Assembly: GCA_947505995.1 (NCBI GenBank)
Contig: CANNNB010000129.1
Location: 1-6,928, forward strand
DNA length: 6,928 nucleotides
Direction of reading: 5' to 3'
DNA from: Comamonadaceae bacterium
GTDB taxonomy: Bacteria; Pseudomonadota; Gammaproteobacteria; Burkholderiales; Burkholderiaceae
The notes under the pieces are model-generated. The model worked only from the letters and a program-made list of their open reading frames with translations. It made no database searches and was not told the DNA's origin. Shown in pieces: positions 6,533-6,928 of this stretch (positions are counted from its first letter, which is position 1; the number at the start of each line of letters is the position of its first letter). Made by a program: the position numbers and the translations under genes.

Positions 6533-6928
6533 TTACAAACAGGATTGCTCTTGTGCTTCTGTGAATGCGCGCGCTCCAAACAAAGACACGCTGACGCCAT
6601 AAACGCCAGCAATGAGGTTGCACGTGAGTGCTTTACCGCCTTGCGCGGCACAGTCGTTCAAGATGTTGTTGCTTAAAGTGATGTCGGCAGTGCTGCGGCT
6701 AAAGCCACATGTTGAGTAACTTTGATCGTGCTGAAAACAGGCTTGTGAGACATCGATGCCAAACAGCATGTCGGGCACAAACGCATCGCTTTTGACGGTT
6801 CCACAACCTGCGCCCAAAGAATTGCCATCACTTCTGATGCCGTTGGATGTGCCAGAATTAAATTTCAAAAAATCCCAAAATCCGCCACCCTGAACTTGCT
6901 TGGTGATTTCGATGCTGCAGTCTTGCAT
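6533..6928 (-). CDS. Phospholipase A2-like protein, probably 5'-truncated by the window edge
   Basis: The visible 131 residues carry a secretory phospholipase A2-like core, the calcium-dependent fold that cleaves the sn-2 acyl chain of phospholipids. Using the edge Met as residue 1, GAGCG at 39-43 could be part of the calcium loop. VPDMLFGID at 51-59 leads into ACFQHDQSYSTCG at 63-75, the helix with the catalytic His67-Asp68 pair. SRSTADITLSNNILNDC at 77-93 supplies the second catalytic Asp82 and a cysteine. The remaining Cys (4, 42, 64, 74, 93, 103, 130) suggest several disulphides, so the protein is probably exported. The tail GVYGVSVSLFGARAFTEAQEQ resembles, from memory, the end of PLA2-like domains at the C-terminus of Rhs and other polymorphic toxins. 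The ATG at the very edge may be internal; no signal peptide follows it, which fits a longer protein or an effector. The stop TAA lies 26 bases before the lipoprotein gene. Confidence 0.75.
   Translation of the reverse strand: MQDCSIEITKQVQGGGFWDFLKFNSGTSNGIRSDGNSLGAGCGTVKSDAFVPDMLFGIDVSQACFQHDQSYSTCGFSRSTADITLSNNILNDCAAQGGKALTCNLIAGVYGVSVSLFGARAFTEAQEQSCL

Overview
The window looks like a chromosomal segment of a betaproteobacterium, most likely Burkholderiales of the Comamonadaceae type. This rests on the protein sequences, on moderate GC (about 55% in the hand-counted core-gene rows), on an orphan Bug-type solute receptor, and on the order sucC-sucD-terC-pilin with moaC and an M48 protease nearby. 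I recall that order from Comamonadaceae genomes but could not check it here. The window opens inside sucC and closes inside a gene on the minus strand, so both end genes are incomplete or may be.

Layout. Positions 1-1096 (+) hold the 3' end of sucC and a complete sucD, the two subunits of succinyl-CoA synthetase, 4 bases apart in one operon. Two hairpins follow. Positions 1219-1917 (+) encode a TerC/YjbE-type membrane protein, probably for manganese export, closed by a classic Rho-independent terminator. Positions 2020-2514 (+) encode a type IV pilin, and 2616-3593 (+) a periplasmic Bug/TctC receptor with no TctA or TctB partner. Convergent to it, moaC (3661-4170, minus) makes a molybdenum cofactor enzyme. 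A divergent 101-base gap separates moaC from a BepA-like M48 metalloprotease with a TTG start (4272-5861, +).

The right end (5889-6928, minus) is the accessory part. The upstream gene, cut by the window edge, carries a secretory phospholipase A2-like catalytic core (Cys-x2-His-Asp-x2-Tyr-x2-Cys followed by an Arg-x3-Asp element). Immediately downstream, in the same orientation, lies a small gene of unknown family with a GTG start, a near-perfect ribosome binding site and an apparent lipoprotein signal. The pair has the layout of a lipid-attacking secreted effector with an envelope-anchored immunity protein, but that is inference. The lipoprotein gene is clearly lower in GC (42% over 480 hand-counted bases) than the core genes to its left.

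The left three quarters are ordinary core metabolism and envelope genes in short transcription units. No mobile element, tRNA, rRNA or CRISPR array was seen, and no gene-free stretch exceeds about 120 bases.
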